Of a DNA stretch of 64,000 bases, positions 46,284 to 58,043 are shown in pieces. The first letter of the stretch is position 1; every line of letters begins with the position of its first letter. The position numbers and the translations under genes were made by a program. Source of the DNA: Pholiota molesta (Eukaryota; Basidiomycota; Agaricomycetes; Agaricales; Strophariaceae); contig JACGCK010000185.1 of the NCBI GenBank assembly GCA_014925825.1, forward strand, positions 1-64,000, in the 5' to 3' direction. A model generated the notes under the pieces. That model ran no database searches. It saw only the letters and a program-made list of their open reading frames with translations, and had not been told where the DNA came from.

Positions 46284-48406
46284 ATGGCGATAGGTACTTT
46301 CGACGTACCACAAGAGCTCTGCATCAAAGTACTCTCCCACCTTGACGCCATGTCTCTCACCCGTTGCGCGATTGTGAGTGCAAGGTGTTCATTTCAGCTC
46401 GATGAAATTGATCAATTTTGACAACATAGACATGCAAATCTATGTACGAGACCATCCGAACAATTTCCGAATTGGCATATATTGTTCAACTACACCTTGA
46501 GGGCCTTACAGACGCTGGAACTTCCACGGCTCACTCCGAACTCATCATGTACCTTCAACGCCGTCGCAAGGCCTGGTTATCTCCAAACACGATTAAAAAG
46601 GGAGAAAGCTTTACTTTAGATATGGAATACCAGTGCACAGCATACGAACTTGTCGGAGGCGCTTTCGCGGACGTAAACATGCAAAACTTCGAAATTGCAT
46701 GGCTGCCGACTTCTAGCAACGACGAGGGCCGTATACTTCGAAGAGCATCAACTGAGATGCGGATTAAAAGCTTTGCGATGGACCCGACACAGGATGTAAT
46801 AGCATTCTTAGAGGACGATACAGGGTAAGTACTGGTGCAACATCGTCCACACTTGATCTAAACACCGCCACAGCCCACCGTCACTGACAGCTCCTCGCAC
46901 TGTTCGCATCCACATTCGCACTATATCCACCGACATCATCCACCCACTCGCGCAACAGAGTCCTTTACAACTTTCTATCCACCATACTTCCGCCACTACA
47001 TTTGAAAACGCCTTTTTGCAGTTCGCGCGCAACACGTTGGTGTTCTATTTCTGTACTCCTGTACGGATTGAGCCGTATATACAGATATGGGATTGGGCTA
47101 CATCTGAAGTCATAGTTGTGAGCCATATTCTCTATCATCTTCAGTCTACCGCCTTAATCTTTCTGACCAATTTAGTAGGATTCCTCTCTTGTTTTCGATC
47201 CTTCGATCTCTCCCAAGCCATATGGCTTTGGTCTTCTAGATTCCACCTACTGCTTTACCACTTCTACAGCAACGAGCGCTGGGTCGATTCGGCTGTACAA
47301 GCTCATGCGATCCCCTTCAACCACTCGTGCAGTAGTCCATGTCGCGACGCTCTATCTTCCGACCACAGCCAGCGGCGCCAAGATTACTAGGATTTCGGCT
47401 CATACCGGACCAGTCGAGGCAAATCCGCTCCCACATGTACCATTCATGCAAAACGACGATGACCGTTTGCATGTGTTTACAGTGATGTATAGGTATATCG
47501 AGGCCAGCGGCTTTCGTCGCGCGATTTTGAATATGTTTGTTCATCAGCGTGTGTTTGCAGAGTATTGTACACAGTGCTCGGGTGGTGAACCTCTGCAGAT
47601 TCCTTGGGGAAAATGGGGACCCATGAACACGAGGCTTATCTATCCTGCGACGATACAGCAGCATTGGCTAAGGTTAGTATCTCATTTTTACGGGCGGTTA
47701 CAATGTTCGATGTCTTTTTACTATTTGTAGGTACCTCCACGGTCAACGTGTTCTTTGGCCTAGGACCACACGGGAGTGGGATGAGCCTGACCCGGAAGAG
47801 ACGGTTCCAAGCACTGTGGAAGTATTCGACTTCTCCCTCGCAGCGGTGTTATCCGCACAGGAAATCTCTCCGACTTCTCCCCCATTCGAGAAGCGCAAGC
47901 CCGGGACACTGTCAATGTCAAGTACGATACACGCTGCACAACTCGGCCTCTTCAAAGACGATGTGGAGACCCATTTGCCCTACGTATCCACGGAGTGGAC
48001 CTTGAAGCAGGCGTATTCGGCGTATCTGATTCATGAGGACGGTATTGTCGGTGTTAATGTGCGTTCACAGCTTTCCTCCTCTGTTTTGGCACATCGGTCT
48101 GTGTCGTAGGCCAGAAGGGGGGGCGGTTCGCGGCATGCGTACGCCTTCCCTCTGATGTCACAGTTCTCCCTTGCTTGAATTTCTACGCGCTTTATTGACA
48201 ATTCATTTTATAGGCGAACGACGACGGTAGTCTTCTCTTACACATGTACCCCGTTTAAAAACAGAAAATTCGTTCAGGATATCAAACTTTCCGACTCTCA
48301 GATACGATCCGTGAAAACACGGTTAGAGAATTACCTGTGGCCAACTTGCGGCCGAGTGGTCATTGCTGGAGCTGTACGTTCGCCTATTGTCGATCAATTG
48401 ATCTAA
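46284..48406 (+). CDS. F-box protein with propeller-like C-terminal region
   Basis: Probably an SCF ubiquitin-ligase adaptor. ATG 46284 opens MAIGTFDVPQELCIKVLSHL and DAMSLTRCAI; a GTGAGT intron joins it to TCKSMYETIRTISELAYIV, giving the basidiomycete F-box pattern (LP.EL...IL..L....L..C..VC+). Further exons include DMEYQCTAYELVGGAFADV, MQNFEIAWLPTSSNDEGRIL, an exon after the GG|C junction at about 46874 (VRIHIRTISTDIIHPLAQQS), PYIQIWDWATSEVIV, which looks like a WD-repeat strand, GFGLLDSTYCFTTST, LPHVPFMQNDDDRLHVFTVM, EWTLKQAYSAYLIHEDGIVG and RVVIAGAVRSPIVDQLI, with the stop at 48406. The middle part resembles irregular beta-propeller blades seen in many Agaricomycete F-box proteins. About eight introns. 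The target is unknown. Confidence 0.78.
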
Positions 48407-48906
48407 GTCAATTCATAGTCTATCCAAAACATACCTTTAAGCGCGTCGAGCTGCCTCTACTTCGCAGTCATAGGTTTCTTGTTGATTTCCAACAAGTACT
48501 GCAGTTTAGCTCGTCACATAGGCGCAGGTAGGCATCATTTCTACGTTTTTTTGCATCGCAATGAAAGTGAGGTACATGAAACTTTGAACGTCCCAGTTCC
48601 AAGTAGGCTTAGGCGATGTGAAGCATGACATCCTGTCGTTCTTTTCATTTGTTTCTAATCCCAAGTAGTTGGCATCAACAGGTAGCAGCTTGCCTATTCT
48701 GATGGATAAAACTTGGATAAAACCAATGGTCTGTCTCCTTCAAGTTCAAATCCTGAAACGCGAACACCTCAATATCAATATATCTTGGCTCGCCTGTAGT
48801 TAGCGGTCTACTAGGCGTGTACTGATAATGAGACGGTTCGCAAGCGAACGAACGACAAATGCTGAGTATTCAAGTATTTAAGTTCTGATTGTATTCTGGG
48901 TTGCAA
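48407..48906. other. Convergent spacer
   Basis: 3' regions of the two convergent F-box genes. No further gene recognised. Confidence 0.4.
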
Positions 48907-50420
48907 CTAATACAGGGAGGAACTCAGAAATCCACCCCACCCTATCCACTTCCCACACACCAAGTCCTCTAGGTATTCTATGTTCCTTGGAGAGTCGGCA
49001 GTCTGTAATGCTTCGGAGAAGAATTCCCACTTCACAGACTTGCGCGTGTAGAAGTTCACGATTGGCACACGCCGTAGTAAAGCTATGCTGGTAAGCCGGA
49101 AAACAATATCTTCAGACATATATTCATCTTTGATTAGGAGCCGCTGGAATCCTGTGGACGGCTGAGTTCCTACTGGGTGATTTCTGTCCTGTACCGCATC
49201 CGGGTCGGCGCTTTCGACCTGATTAAGCAAATCTTCGATCCGATCGCAACTCCCATGGCTCGTCCGAAAATTGTATAAGCGGAGGGCGTGGAGAGATGAA
49301 AGATTGAATCTCTCCAATATCAAGGTGCAGTCACAAGCAGCTCCGCCAAATCCTATCGATAACTCTTTGAGTTTAGGGAGCGCGATGGTTTTGCTCCCTT
49401 GCCACCTGGCCATGTACATTGTCGATAGTTCGAGATCGTCCATCTCGTCATTCGTGATGCACTCAATGGCTACAGATGAGGCGTTAACGCACAGCCCAAG
49501 GAAAGCAACCGCTTCAGACATCGTCATTCCTGTCCGCATTTGGACCTCATTTAGTCTCTCCCAGAGCAATGAAGTTTCAAGAATGTAGTGGATTTGTGAT
49601 GATATCCGTAGCAATGCAGTGGTGCTCTCCCATGACAGTCGTTTCAGTAAGGGTAGATGGTCGAAGGAAGTGTTCAAGAACTGGAGTATGCGGGGTGGTA
49701 GAGAGTCACCGTCCCGTACCACGATTTGAATGGAAAGTTCCTCCAGATTGGCGGCATGAGTCAATGGTATTCGCATAAAAGCAGATGCAGACTGGAAATC
49801 GAGGGTTAAGCTGAGTCTTCTCCAGCGATACACTTCTGTTGTGATTAATTTCAGAGCTGTGTTGATGCGACTATTAGAAAGGTGAGGGTGCCGTTCGAAG
49901 GGATGCACTGCCTGCTGCTGATTTGCTTGGGCAATTTCCTCGGGACGATACAGGCAATCCAGATGAAGGGATAAAGGCAGAGTGCCGGAGCGCTGAAGCC
50001 AGCGCTTGAGTAGTTCGGGATGATGATTGTCACCGATGTGAATTGAGGACCACAGATAGGACATAGAAATAGCAAGACGTCTCCATCGGCCGCAAATCTG
50101 GGCGAGAAAAAGGGGACCAAATCGCGGATCGGCCTCGATAAAAAGTGGACATGTGGAATCAAAAATTTGAACGGAAACGAGAGTGCTGTAGGTATAATAT
50201 TCGAATACATGCTTGAGTGTTAGATCAGAAAGGAGTATTGTCCTGTCTATACGAGGAAGTTCTACAAGGTACATAAATATTGAGAGACGCCACAGCAGAA
50301 ACCGAGGTGTATCTACATACCTAGTCCCTCAGAATGTAACAAGCAGATATTATCATTCCCTTTGCTCTTGAATCCCAGCAGGACTTTTATTCTTCGAAGA
50401 AGCTTTGATAGCAAGGCCAT
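48907..50420 (-). CDS. F-box-like/LRR protein
   Basis: A basidiomycete F-box-like protein. A short first exon, ATG 50420, reads MALLSKLLRRIKVLLGFKSK and ends HSEGL; a GTATGT intron of 59 bp ending CTTGTAG joins it to ELPRIDRTILLSDLTLKHVF. Alternatively the long exon could begin at its own Met at 50274 (MYLVELPRI). The long exon has FGPLFLAQICGRWRRLAISM then SYLWSSIHIG, the LxxVC+.WR.IA...P.LWS.I pattern of this family, followed by ELLKRWLQRSGTLPLSLHLD and leucine-rich segments (HAANLEELSIQIV; LPKLKELSIGFGG), stop at 48907. About 485 residues. No intron breaks the LRR part. The target is unknown. Confidence 0.78.
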
Positions 50421-50726
50421 GTTGCTCCTAAAACCAGAGCAGTAGTGAATTAAAAATTGAAGGTTGGGGTCGTTAAGGAGTAGCATACCTAACAATCCTG
50501 AAGCGCTGTCGGGATATATACTCTCTCAGATCTCAGCGCTGACCAATCTCTGACATGATCCTGATCTGAATCATCATTTGGAGATGGATACGATGTAAAG
50601 AAGCAATTTATAACATCCCGACTGCGAGCCAATTACAATCGTAATCGCAACGCAATAATAATACATAGGTACTTCACGTTCTTTTCGTAGGACATGGTAC
50701 ACGTTAAATAAATTACGAGATTTAAA

Positions 50727-53434
50727 TTAAACGACACCATCACTTCTGATGGCGCATTGCCCGAAGTCTTTCTTGACGAGGCCTTCGGGTGTAGGCAAAA
50801 TATCCTAAATTGACAAACGTCAGCCTTAGACCCCGTTGTATCACTTAAATTCACTTACGTGGTCAAAGATGCCAGTTGGGATGGCCAATGTCACACAAGC
50901 GTTTGGCGAATCCTGGCAATAACAATGAAGAGATTTTTATTTAAGGTGAGGAGAGAAAAGAGCTTACAACGACGGCTCCAACATGACTTTCCACCGGGGC
51001 AGCAGATAAAAGCAAATCTGTCAAATTATGTCAAGCAAATTTCAACGCTAGTTTGATTTATGACAGTGACTTACAGCATTGCTCACGAGCTTGCGGAAGA
51101 AAAAAATGGTTAGCTAGAACCTCTGAATCAAGGCCTCAAAGGTAATTTCCGACGTACTATATCCGATCTTGAAAAGCCATGTCAGTAACGCAAGCGTCGT
51201 AGCACCAAGGGCAGAGTCTCACCTTCATAAGATAGGCTATGGCGTTCAACGCGGCTTGCTTGTATGCGACGGTTCTTTTGAATAATTTCAGAGGGCTTAC
51301 ACGAAGTGGAAGGATACACTCTTGACTCACGCGTCCATGTTGTATTGCTTTCCATCGCCATCTAAATCCCCTTAAACGAGAGCGCTGAATTCACTGACAA
51401 TATAAACTCACGAATGTCGACGCTTAAGCCCTCGAAAACGAGCTGATTGGATGATTAGCAAACTAGCTCGAAGCTCCGTTAACGGGATTCCACTTACTTT
51501 CTGCGAGTACATCGGATCGATAGGAGATGGCTAAACAGATCATGAAACATTAGAAATGGATTACGCTGAAATATGAAAGCAAGGCCTAACCAAGAAGATA
51601 GGTTGCTTCAAAGCAAACTTCTCTACTCCTCCCTTGATAATGCTGGTGCTGAATGTGATGATTCCGGCCTAGGATGCTCCTAATTAGCGCGTGAATAGAG
51701 TTTGGTGGTTGAAGTCTACCATTTCAATGGCACCGCAAAAGGACATCTAAAAGGGTAGTTTGTCATTACTTTTGAAACAACTAAAGGAATGGGATTTCCG
51801 GAATACCTCTCCCTAGAATTAAAAAAAATCAATGAGTATGAGTATTGACAATATGTTCAATTTGAATCGGCGGACTCACGTCTCCTTGCGAGAAATGCAA
51901 GTCCCCAACTGAGAGGTTGGCGCCTTTAACAAATACGGGGAAGTAGCAACGAGAACCTCTGGAGAGTCGTGAGCTAACAGATATAATGGAGAAATACATA
52001 GCACGCTGGAATATACCTTGAAAGATTCTTGATCTGTAAATAACCAACTTTAGTCTCCATCATACTTAGAAATCATTCGGTTAGGGTCTCACATCACAAT
52101 TTCCTCCATGCTCTCGTCCCGGGACCGTGCGAGCACCTTCTTTCGCAATCTTCTCCATAACTTTCGGGTCAAGGTCCTGGCCCACATACGCGCCAATCGG
52201 CTCAGGCGGGAATGCGACGGGAGGTACAGAGACGCCATGAGCTTGAATCAACTCGCCTTCACGCTTGTTCCATGTAGCGAGTAGCTCTGCGGAGGGAGCA
52301 GTACCGATGAGACCTGGGTGGGTCACGCCAGCGAAGCGTACGCCTGGGATGTGCCGAGATGTGGCATAAACACCTGACATTGGGTCGAAGGTGAGTTAGA
52401 GCACTCGTGAAGTGAGAACACAGGCATACCATTCAGGTCCCAGATAGCCTTTGCGGCTCTGCTTTGGAATTCCTTGGCTAAATGCGAAACATATCAATAA
52501 TGCGTTTTGGAACAAGGAAATACACAACATACCGAAAAGACCTCCTCCATTCTCAAGTTCGAAGATACCCTGTAGCGCATCATCAACACGGAGTCTTCAA
52601 AACCAACTCAACGAAATTACGGTATATCCCCAGGGCATCTTATCGAATGGTTTAACTGATGGTTTTGTCAGCACGGATTATTTTCCATACATTCGGGCCA
52701 TAATCAAACTTACTGTCAAGAATGTCAACGACTAAGCAATCGCCGGGTTCAGCACCTTCAACTGCGATGGGTCCTGAAAGGTTGTGGATCTTGGTCAAGT
52801 CGACATTCTTAATATCATCGCTGCCTAAAAGGGTAGTTGTTCAGCGACGGCCTACGGAAATGAAAGGGAATTGACTCACAATCGTTGTTTCCGATTTGAG
52901 CACCAGTCCAGTCTTTACAACAAGCTCAGCTCTGTAACCTTCCGCTTGAAGGAGAATTATGAGTCTTACCAACACATTCAATTTTGAAGGTCTGAACGTT
53001 GTTATGACGTCAGTCTTCGTGCTGAAGTATCAATGAATGAAGTAAAGCTACCTGTCCTGGCTTCACGGTTGCGATAGGAGGAATATCCGGACTAAGAGGA
53101 AGCAGTTGGAGCTCTGAGTTTGAAAATAGATATTGTTGAAACCTACTGCCAGCGATTGTGGATGCCCTAGAAAGTATTCTGTTAGGATCGAAGGTATACA
53201 GCAGTCAATGAGTAAACCGAGACCTACTTTCTGTTTTTCAGCAGGACTAGAATGAGAGTAAGTATCTGGTCAATCAGTCGCTCTTCCCTTTGTTGGCGGT
53301 CGTTTTGACGCTCTCACATGAAAGGATCAACCTAAGCAAAGGAAAAAGTAAGTTTGAGTGAAACGATATTCCTCATAAATTCGACTTACGGAGATCAGGG
53401 TTGGGTGTGGGATGGAGTTTGCTTGAGTAGCCAT
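50727..53434 (-). CDS. Formamidase (acetamidase/formamidase family)
   Basis: Hydrolyses formamide to formate and ammonia. The gene is on the minus strand and split into many tiny exons, probably more than fifteen. ATG 53434 opens MATQANSIPHPTLIS. Recognisable pieces in order are VDP and PAEKQK, PPIATVKPGQ and FKIECV near 52980-53110, DDIKNVDLTKIHNLSGPIAV and EGAEPGDCLVVDILDS near 52690-52830, the large exon with PGVRFAGVTHPGLIGTAPSA, LLATWNKREGELIQAHG and ARTVPGREHGGNCD (52080-52380), GSRCYFPVFVKGANLSVGDL plus HFSQGD (about 51890-51965), GGVEKFALKQPIF-like sequence (about 51600), and the last exons DSPNACVTLAIPTGIFDH and DILPTPEGLVKKDFGQCAIR ending SDGVV at TAA 50727. The exon count is notable but no break is seen. 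It pairs functionally with the cyanide hydratase at 16647-17843. The family call is very secure; exon borders are approximate. Confidence 0.9.
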
Positions 53435-54051
53435 AATGTTTGCAAGGAAGATGTGAGATTGGTCGTTGAGCAAGAGCGAGAAGGCAGAAGGAATTAGTGA
53501 GCTCGAGTGCGTTTTGTTGGAAATCGTGCGACATTCGGTTTATTTATAGCGTAGGAGGTCATGAAGAGGTCAATAGATAAGACAAAATGGAAAAGATACC
53601 TGGGAGAAGGATAATGAGGAAGATAAGACTGTGAGATAAGATACAGAATTATTCACCTGGATGTGGTCTTGGATGGTCACGAGTTGAAATTGGTGAGAAT
53701 TGGCGTGCTGCGAGTATAGCGGAAGAGGCGCTGTGTTCAACAATCATTGTAAGATTAGTACAAGTTGACGTTCGGATTCTCATGCATCGTTTTAGAGTCG
53801 CGAGGAGAATTAATACAGTTCCTGACAGCCACAGCCTTGAATCAACCATGGGCCTCTCGTATCATATCATGCGCAGCGTGTAATCATAGATAATCGGAGA
53901 GACACCCGAAAAATTGGCAATTTCTTTCGTTTGGAGGACACTACTATAACCAGATAGGAAGAGAAAAATGGATAAGACAGCACAAAATGTTGATACAAGA
54001 CGCAAAGCGATAACACAGCACCTCTGTCGTCGGGTTTCCTCCCCGCAACCT
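53435..54051. other. Formamidase upstream region
   Basis: Between the formamidase start and the end of the TPR gene on the same strand; presumably the formamidase promoter. Short frames show no motif. Confidence 0.4.
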
Positions 54052-56107
54052 TCAATCTACCCTCTTGATAGCGTATCTATCCCAGCTGGGGTATGTCATG
54101 CACTCAGCGCGCATAGCTTCCATCTCCTTGGCCTTTCTCGATCTCATGGTGCCTGCCTTCTCCTTCCCATGTCGGCTGGGCGTTGATGGCTGCTGGGCAT
54201 TGCGAAGGAAATCTGGACCAGGATTTGCGGCCCTTCTTTGCTTCCCATGGGGATCTGCAGCGCCCGAAAGCAAAGAGATCTTCAGTTTGCGATCGTCGGC
54301 TCTCGTTTTTGGAAACGGAGGCTGCTTGGTCGGTTTTGGCTCTGGTATGCCTAGGCGCCGTAAAGTCTCTGAGTGTTTCCCCTTTTGAGGATCCGGCGAC
54401 TTTTTGGAAGATGAAGGGTTCGTTTCATCATTTAAAGCTTTGGATGCATTAGCGCCTTCGTTTGGGTATAGGAGTTCTCTGAGCTCCCTTATAGCATCAG
54501 TATTGTTGGGCTGCAATCGTAGAACGGCTCGCAAGTCTATCCCAAGATATTGTTAGCTTTGTCATGTGAGAAACCAGGAACCGACTGACCTTGGATGGCT
54601 CCTTCGTCCCGGCCAAGCATCTTTCGGGCCTTTCCGCGGCGATATAGACCCTTCACACTCCTGTGTTGCTGTAAGACTTTCGTGCAGGCCTTTTCAGCTT
54701 CAATCCAACTTTTGGAGGAGAAACCGAGAGGTCAAGACCATGAGCGTTGGATGACTAGATGACTCAAACGTACTTGTTTAACTTGAGGTGGGCAGCGGCG
54801 AGATTGAGCTGGTAATGAGGCAATTCCGACTCGATTTCGTGCGCAGATTCATAGAGCTTGACAGCAGCTTCATAATCGCCTTTACGGAAAGCTGCATTGC
54901 CCTGAGTAGTTGATACGTTAGTTTGAGTTTGGCTATATGCGATGAGATGACTAAGAACATACCAGCTCTTTCTCTCGCTCTGCACGCAGATATCGCCATT
55001 CCATCATTTCACCAATAGTCATCTCCGCCTCAACTCCCCCTCCACATTCATCTGGATCAAGGCCACCAAAATCAAGATCGACCTCCCAGATGTCCTCTTC
55101 TTCCTGGGTTTCCCATCCATAGATACCGCTTCCGCGCCCATCCCATTCTCTTTGCTTTCCAATCCGGACACCGCTCTCCTCTTCGTCTTCTCTGACGGTC
55201 CGTTCGCACACCTCTCCAAGATGATCCGTCGAGCATCCACAGTCGCACCACTTAGTCGTCAATTTTTCGCGCAGGATCATGCCATATCCCCGTACATCGA
55301 ATTCGCGAGCTACGCGCCAGAGTGTTTGGGACAACTTCTCGTAGCCATATCGAACTTTGGTCTTCCAGTCGCCTTCCCAGTCGGAGTGGGCAGGAGCGAG
55401 CTCGTTCACCCAGCCGAACTTGAGCTCGCAAGCGTCTTCAAGGGCTTCTTGACCGTCTTGAAGGGAGCCCAGATGGGGTGGTTTCGTGAAAGTTGGTGGA
55501 GACATCGCTTCGAGAGCATCAAGATGTGACTTGAGGGCAGGGTAATAGGGCAAGAGCCGAAGCGAGTGCAGGCCTAACTTATTGCACACCGGAACGTTGT
55601 TGGACAGAGCCTAACGGGTATCTTTTCAGGGGCGCAGCTGCGCGGCGACAGGTAGACACGTACGAAATGGCGCAGCGCCGTATACGACCACAATACACTC
55701 TTCGTTGCCACTCTTTCCCCCGCCTGGCGCATGTCCATGCTGATGGCGGCGCGGAAGAAGTCCTTGATCTCGTCCGAGTCGTGATTCCATGCCAGCCAGC
55801 CAGGTCCGCCGAGGGTGACGCAGCGCATGACCAGGGTAGGTAAGTGCACGAGAGCGATGCTGTAAAGCCGGGTCGAATAGAGCCGTGCGATGTCTTGTTC
55901 GTAGCGTATGAGAAGGACGCGAGCGATGGCGCGTTCGAGCTGCGAGACGGCGGACATGGCCTGGGTAATGCTGCGGTCGATATGCGGGTTAAGTGCACGG
56001 GCATGGTGGGTTTCCTTGATGATGTGGTGGCCGTTCGGGCTGTTCTTCTCCTTCTTCATCAAGCCTGAGGCCGATCTCTTCTTGACATGTGAGTATTTGG
56101 GCGGCAT
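54052..56107 (-). CDS. TPR protein, basidiomycete conserved, function unknown
   Basis: ATG 56107 opens MPPKYSHVKKRSASGLMKKE. The N-terminal exon (to about 55660) contains ARALNPHIDRSITQAMSAVS and WLAWNHDSDEIKDFFRAAIS. A GTACGT intron joins HF to ALSNNVPVCNKLGLHSLRLL, then SLQDGQEALEDACELKFGWV, LSQTLWRVAREFDVRGYGMI and a cysteine cluster KWCDCGCSTDHLGEVCE (about 55205-55255). An acidic stretch (TQEEEDIWEVDLDFGGLDPD) leads to a TPR region: MTIGEMMEWRYLRAEREKEL, then GNAAFRKGDYEAAVKLYESA, LPHYQLNLAAAHLKLNK and AVLRLQPNNTDAIRELREL. The tail is basic (RHGKEKAGTMRSRKAKEMEA) and ends at 54052. The TPR pattern resembles co-chaperones that bind Hsp70/Hsp90 tails, but I cannot name the family from its N-terminal half. 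Four or five introns. Confidence 0.72.
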
Positions 56108-57907
56108 CTTGGATGCTGGAGATAGAGGTATTGCGTATGTGTTCTAACCCACTGGGACTGATTTTAACGCCAAAAGATGGCAGGAGTTCGATCGAGGTAT
56201 AGAAAGATCGTGAGATACTATGGGGTAACGGAGCTTTCTATAAATCAACAGGTTGATCATTGTAGGTATGAGAAAAGTAGAAAGTGAAACCAGCTGACCA
56301 GAAACCTGCAGAAAGATGTGTGAGGCTCGACTGCGCCTATGCCTTGATATCTCCTGTCTAAGCCCGTAGATGTTATGGAAGGTCAAAAAGCTGTCAAGAT
56401 CGCTGAATCGGTCCTTTCAGTGACATGGGGTCGAAGAGAAGGAGACAAAAGTCGACATACTGGACTCAGGTATTTCTCTAGCGCCCAGCCACGCCCGTTT
56501 TCCAGTTATTCCTTCTAGATTCAAACTTGGAATACAAAAGAACTGTAGGATCTGCAGGTATATAAGCAGTCAGAGTAGCACAGCTGTGAGATCGATGGCC
56601 TGCTTGAATGCGATGTTGAGGCAGGCAGTGCAGGGGCGACGTGTTCGGATTCTCCATAGAACACGAGACGGTGTCATCGATCTCACAGCCATGCGTACAC
56701 GTATTAGGCGACGAGGCGAAAAGAGCTGACCTCGCGCTGTCCACGATAATGCCGACGATAAAAAGTGTGTGCGGTCGTTGTCGTGGACGGTGAGAAGAAT
56801 TTTGTACGTGTTTGTTCACAGGCCTCCTGTCTTCACTCGAACTTTCATCTTGCACCAGTCTTGCATTGCATTCTTAACGCTGGACAACTCGATATACGCC
56901 TTCTCGGGCTTAGAGCGCCTTTTTGACGCCTGTAATCCTATGCAAGAGCCAAATACGCTTCATAGTATGAAATTCTTGCGTGGATAGAGCTGGATAGAGA
57001 TCACTGGGCTCGGCTTACCGATGCAGACCATGCGATGCAGCAAAACCTTTAACAATGCTTCATTGTGAACCGATATTAGGTTTGATATCTACCCAACTAC
57101 ATGTATAGAGCCTGTAACTCATGCAACGATTTATGTTAGCCTTGCAAGACCGGACATTAATCTGCGATCAGCCCGCAATATGTCGTCGGTCATCGCAGGC
57201 GTCAGAGCCTTAGCTAACCACTTTGACTAAAATATCGAAATGAAGCCGCCGAAATCACCATGAAAATAGATTCTCTGCAGATGGCCTTAGCTGGCTCATT
57301 CATGCGAATTTCTTCCAATGCGACGTCTTTTGAGCCTTTTGGCTAAAACTCCGGATTGACGTTGATTGCAAAATTGAATATCGAGAATTCCTGCATTCGC
57401 CACGACTTTATGCCTCAGAGTCATCGATTCACGGTCAACCAGAGGTCTCAGCATTGGTGATCTGATATTGGCTAGTATTCATGATGTCTAATGTCAAGTA
57501 ATTATTGCAGATCGGATCCCAACTTCCAAGCCAATCCCAAGCTACCATTTTTCAGCCTAGTACCAGCTAGTTAATCGAGGAGGCGAATGCACAGCGCGCA
57601 TGCAGTTGTGAGATTGGGAGCTTATAGTGGATCTGAAGGCCTGAATCAAGTCTGAATGCGGGTTATTTTGGAGTTGGGGCTAGTCGGGGACCGGGACGTC
57701 TAACTACTCATTGATCTCGAGACGGTCAATTGAATTTGAAGGACGGGCAAATTTAGCCCTCTAGGCTTGGCCTCGCTTGGCGCTCTTGTGCATCAAGCGC
57801 TCACGGGACACACAAGCTGGCGGGGAACTGTATTGAAATCTGATGTATGTAAGTACGGAGCTCACATCTGTTCGGTATCAAGGGGTTCAGGGCGGGGCAC
57901 GCATGCG
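56108..57907. other. Intergenic, nothing recognised
   Basis: About 1.8 kb between the divergent TPR gene and the secreted glycoprotein gene. Short frames (for example minus 56478-56855) are unconvincing. Much of this may be promoter sequence for the secreted protein. Confidence 0.4.
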
Positions 57908-57914
57908 TATAAAA
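57908..57914 (+). promoter_or_regulatory. TATA box of the secreted glycoprotein gene
   Basis: TATAAAA, 130 bp upstream of the ATG at 58044, followed by a C/T-rich stretch. A canonical TATA suggests a strongly regulated, highly expressed gene. Confidence 0.6.
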
Positions 57915-58043
57915 GCAGGCCGCCCACTTTCTCAATTCTCGTCTGCCTTTCCCAACAACGACACCTCCCAATTTCCTACGATTCTCCAGAGTCGTAGACC
58001 CACACTCATTTTTACAGTCACTCTTTCATAAACCAACTCCGGA

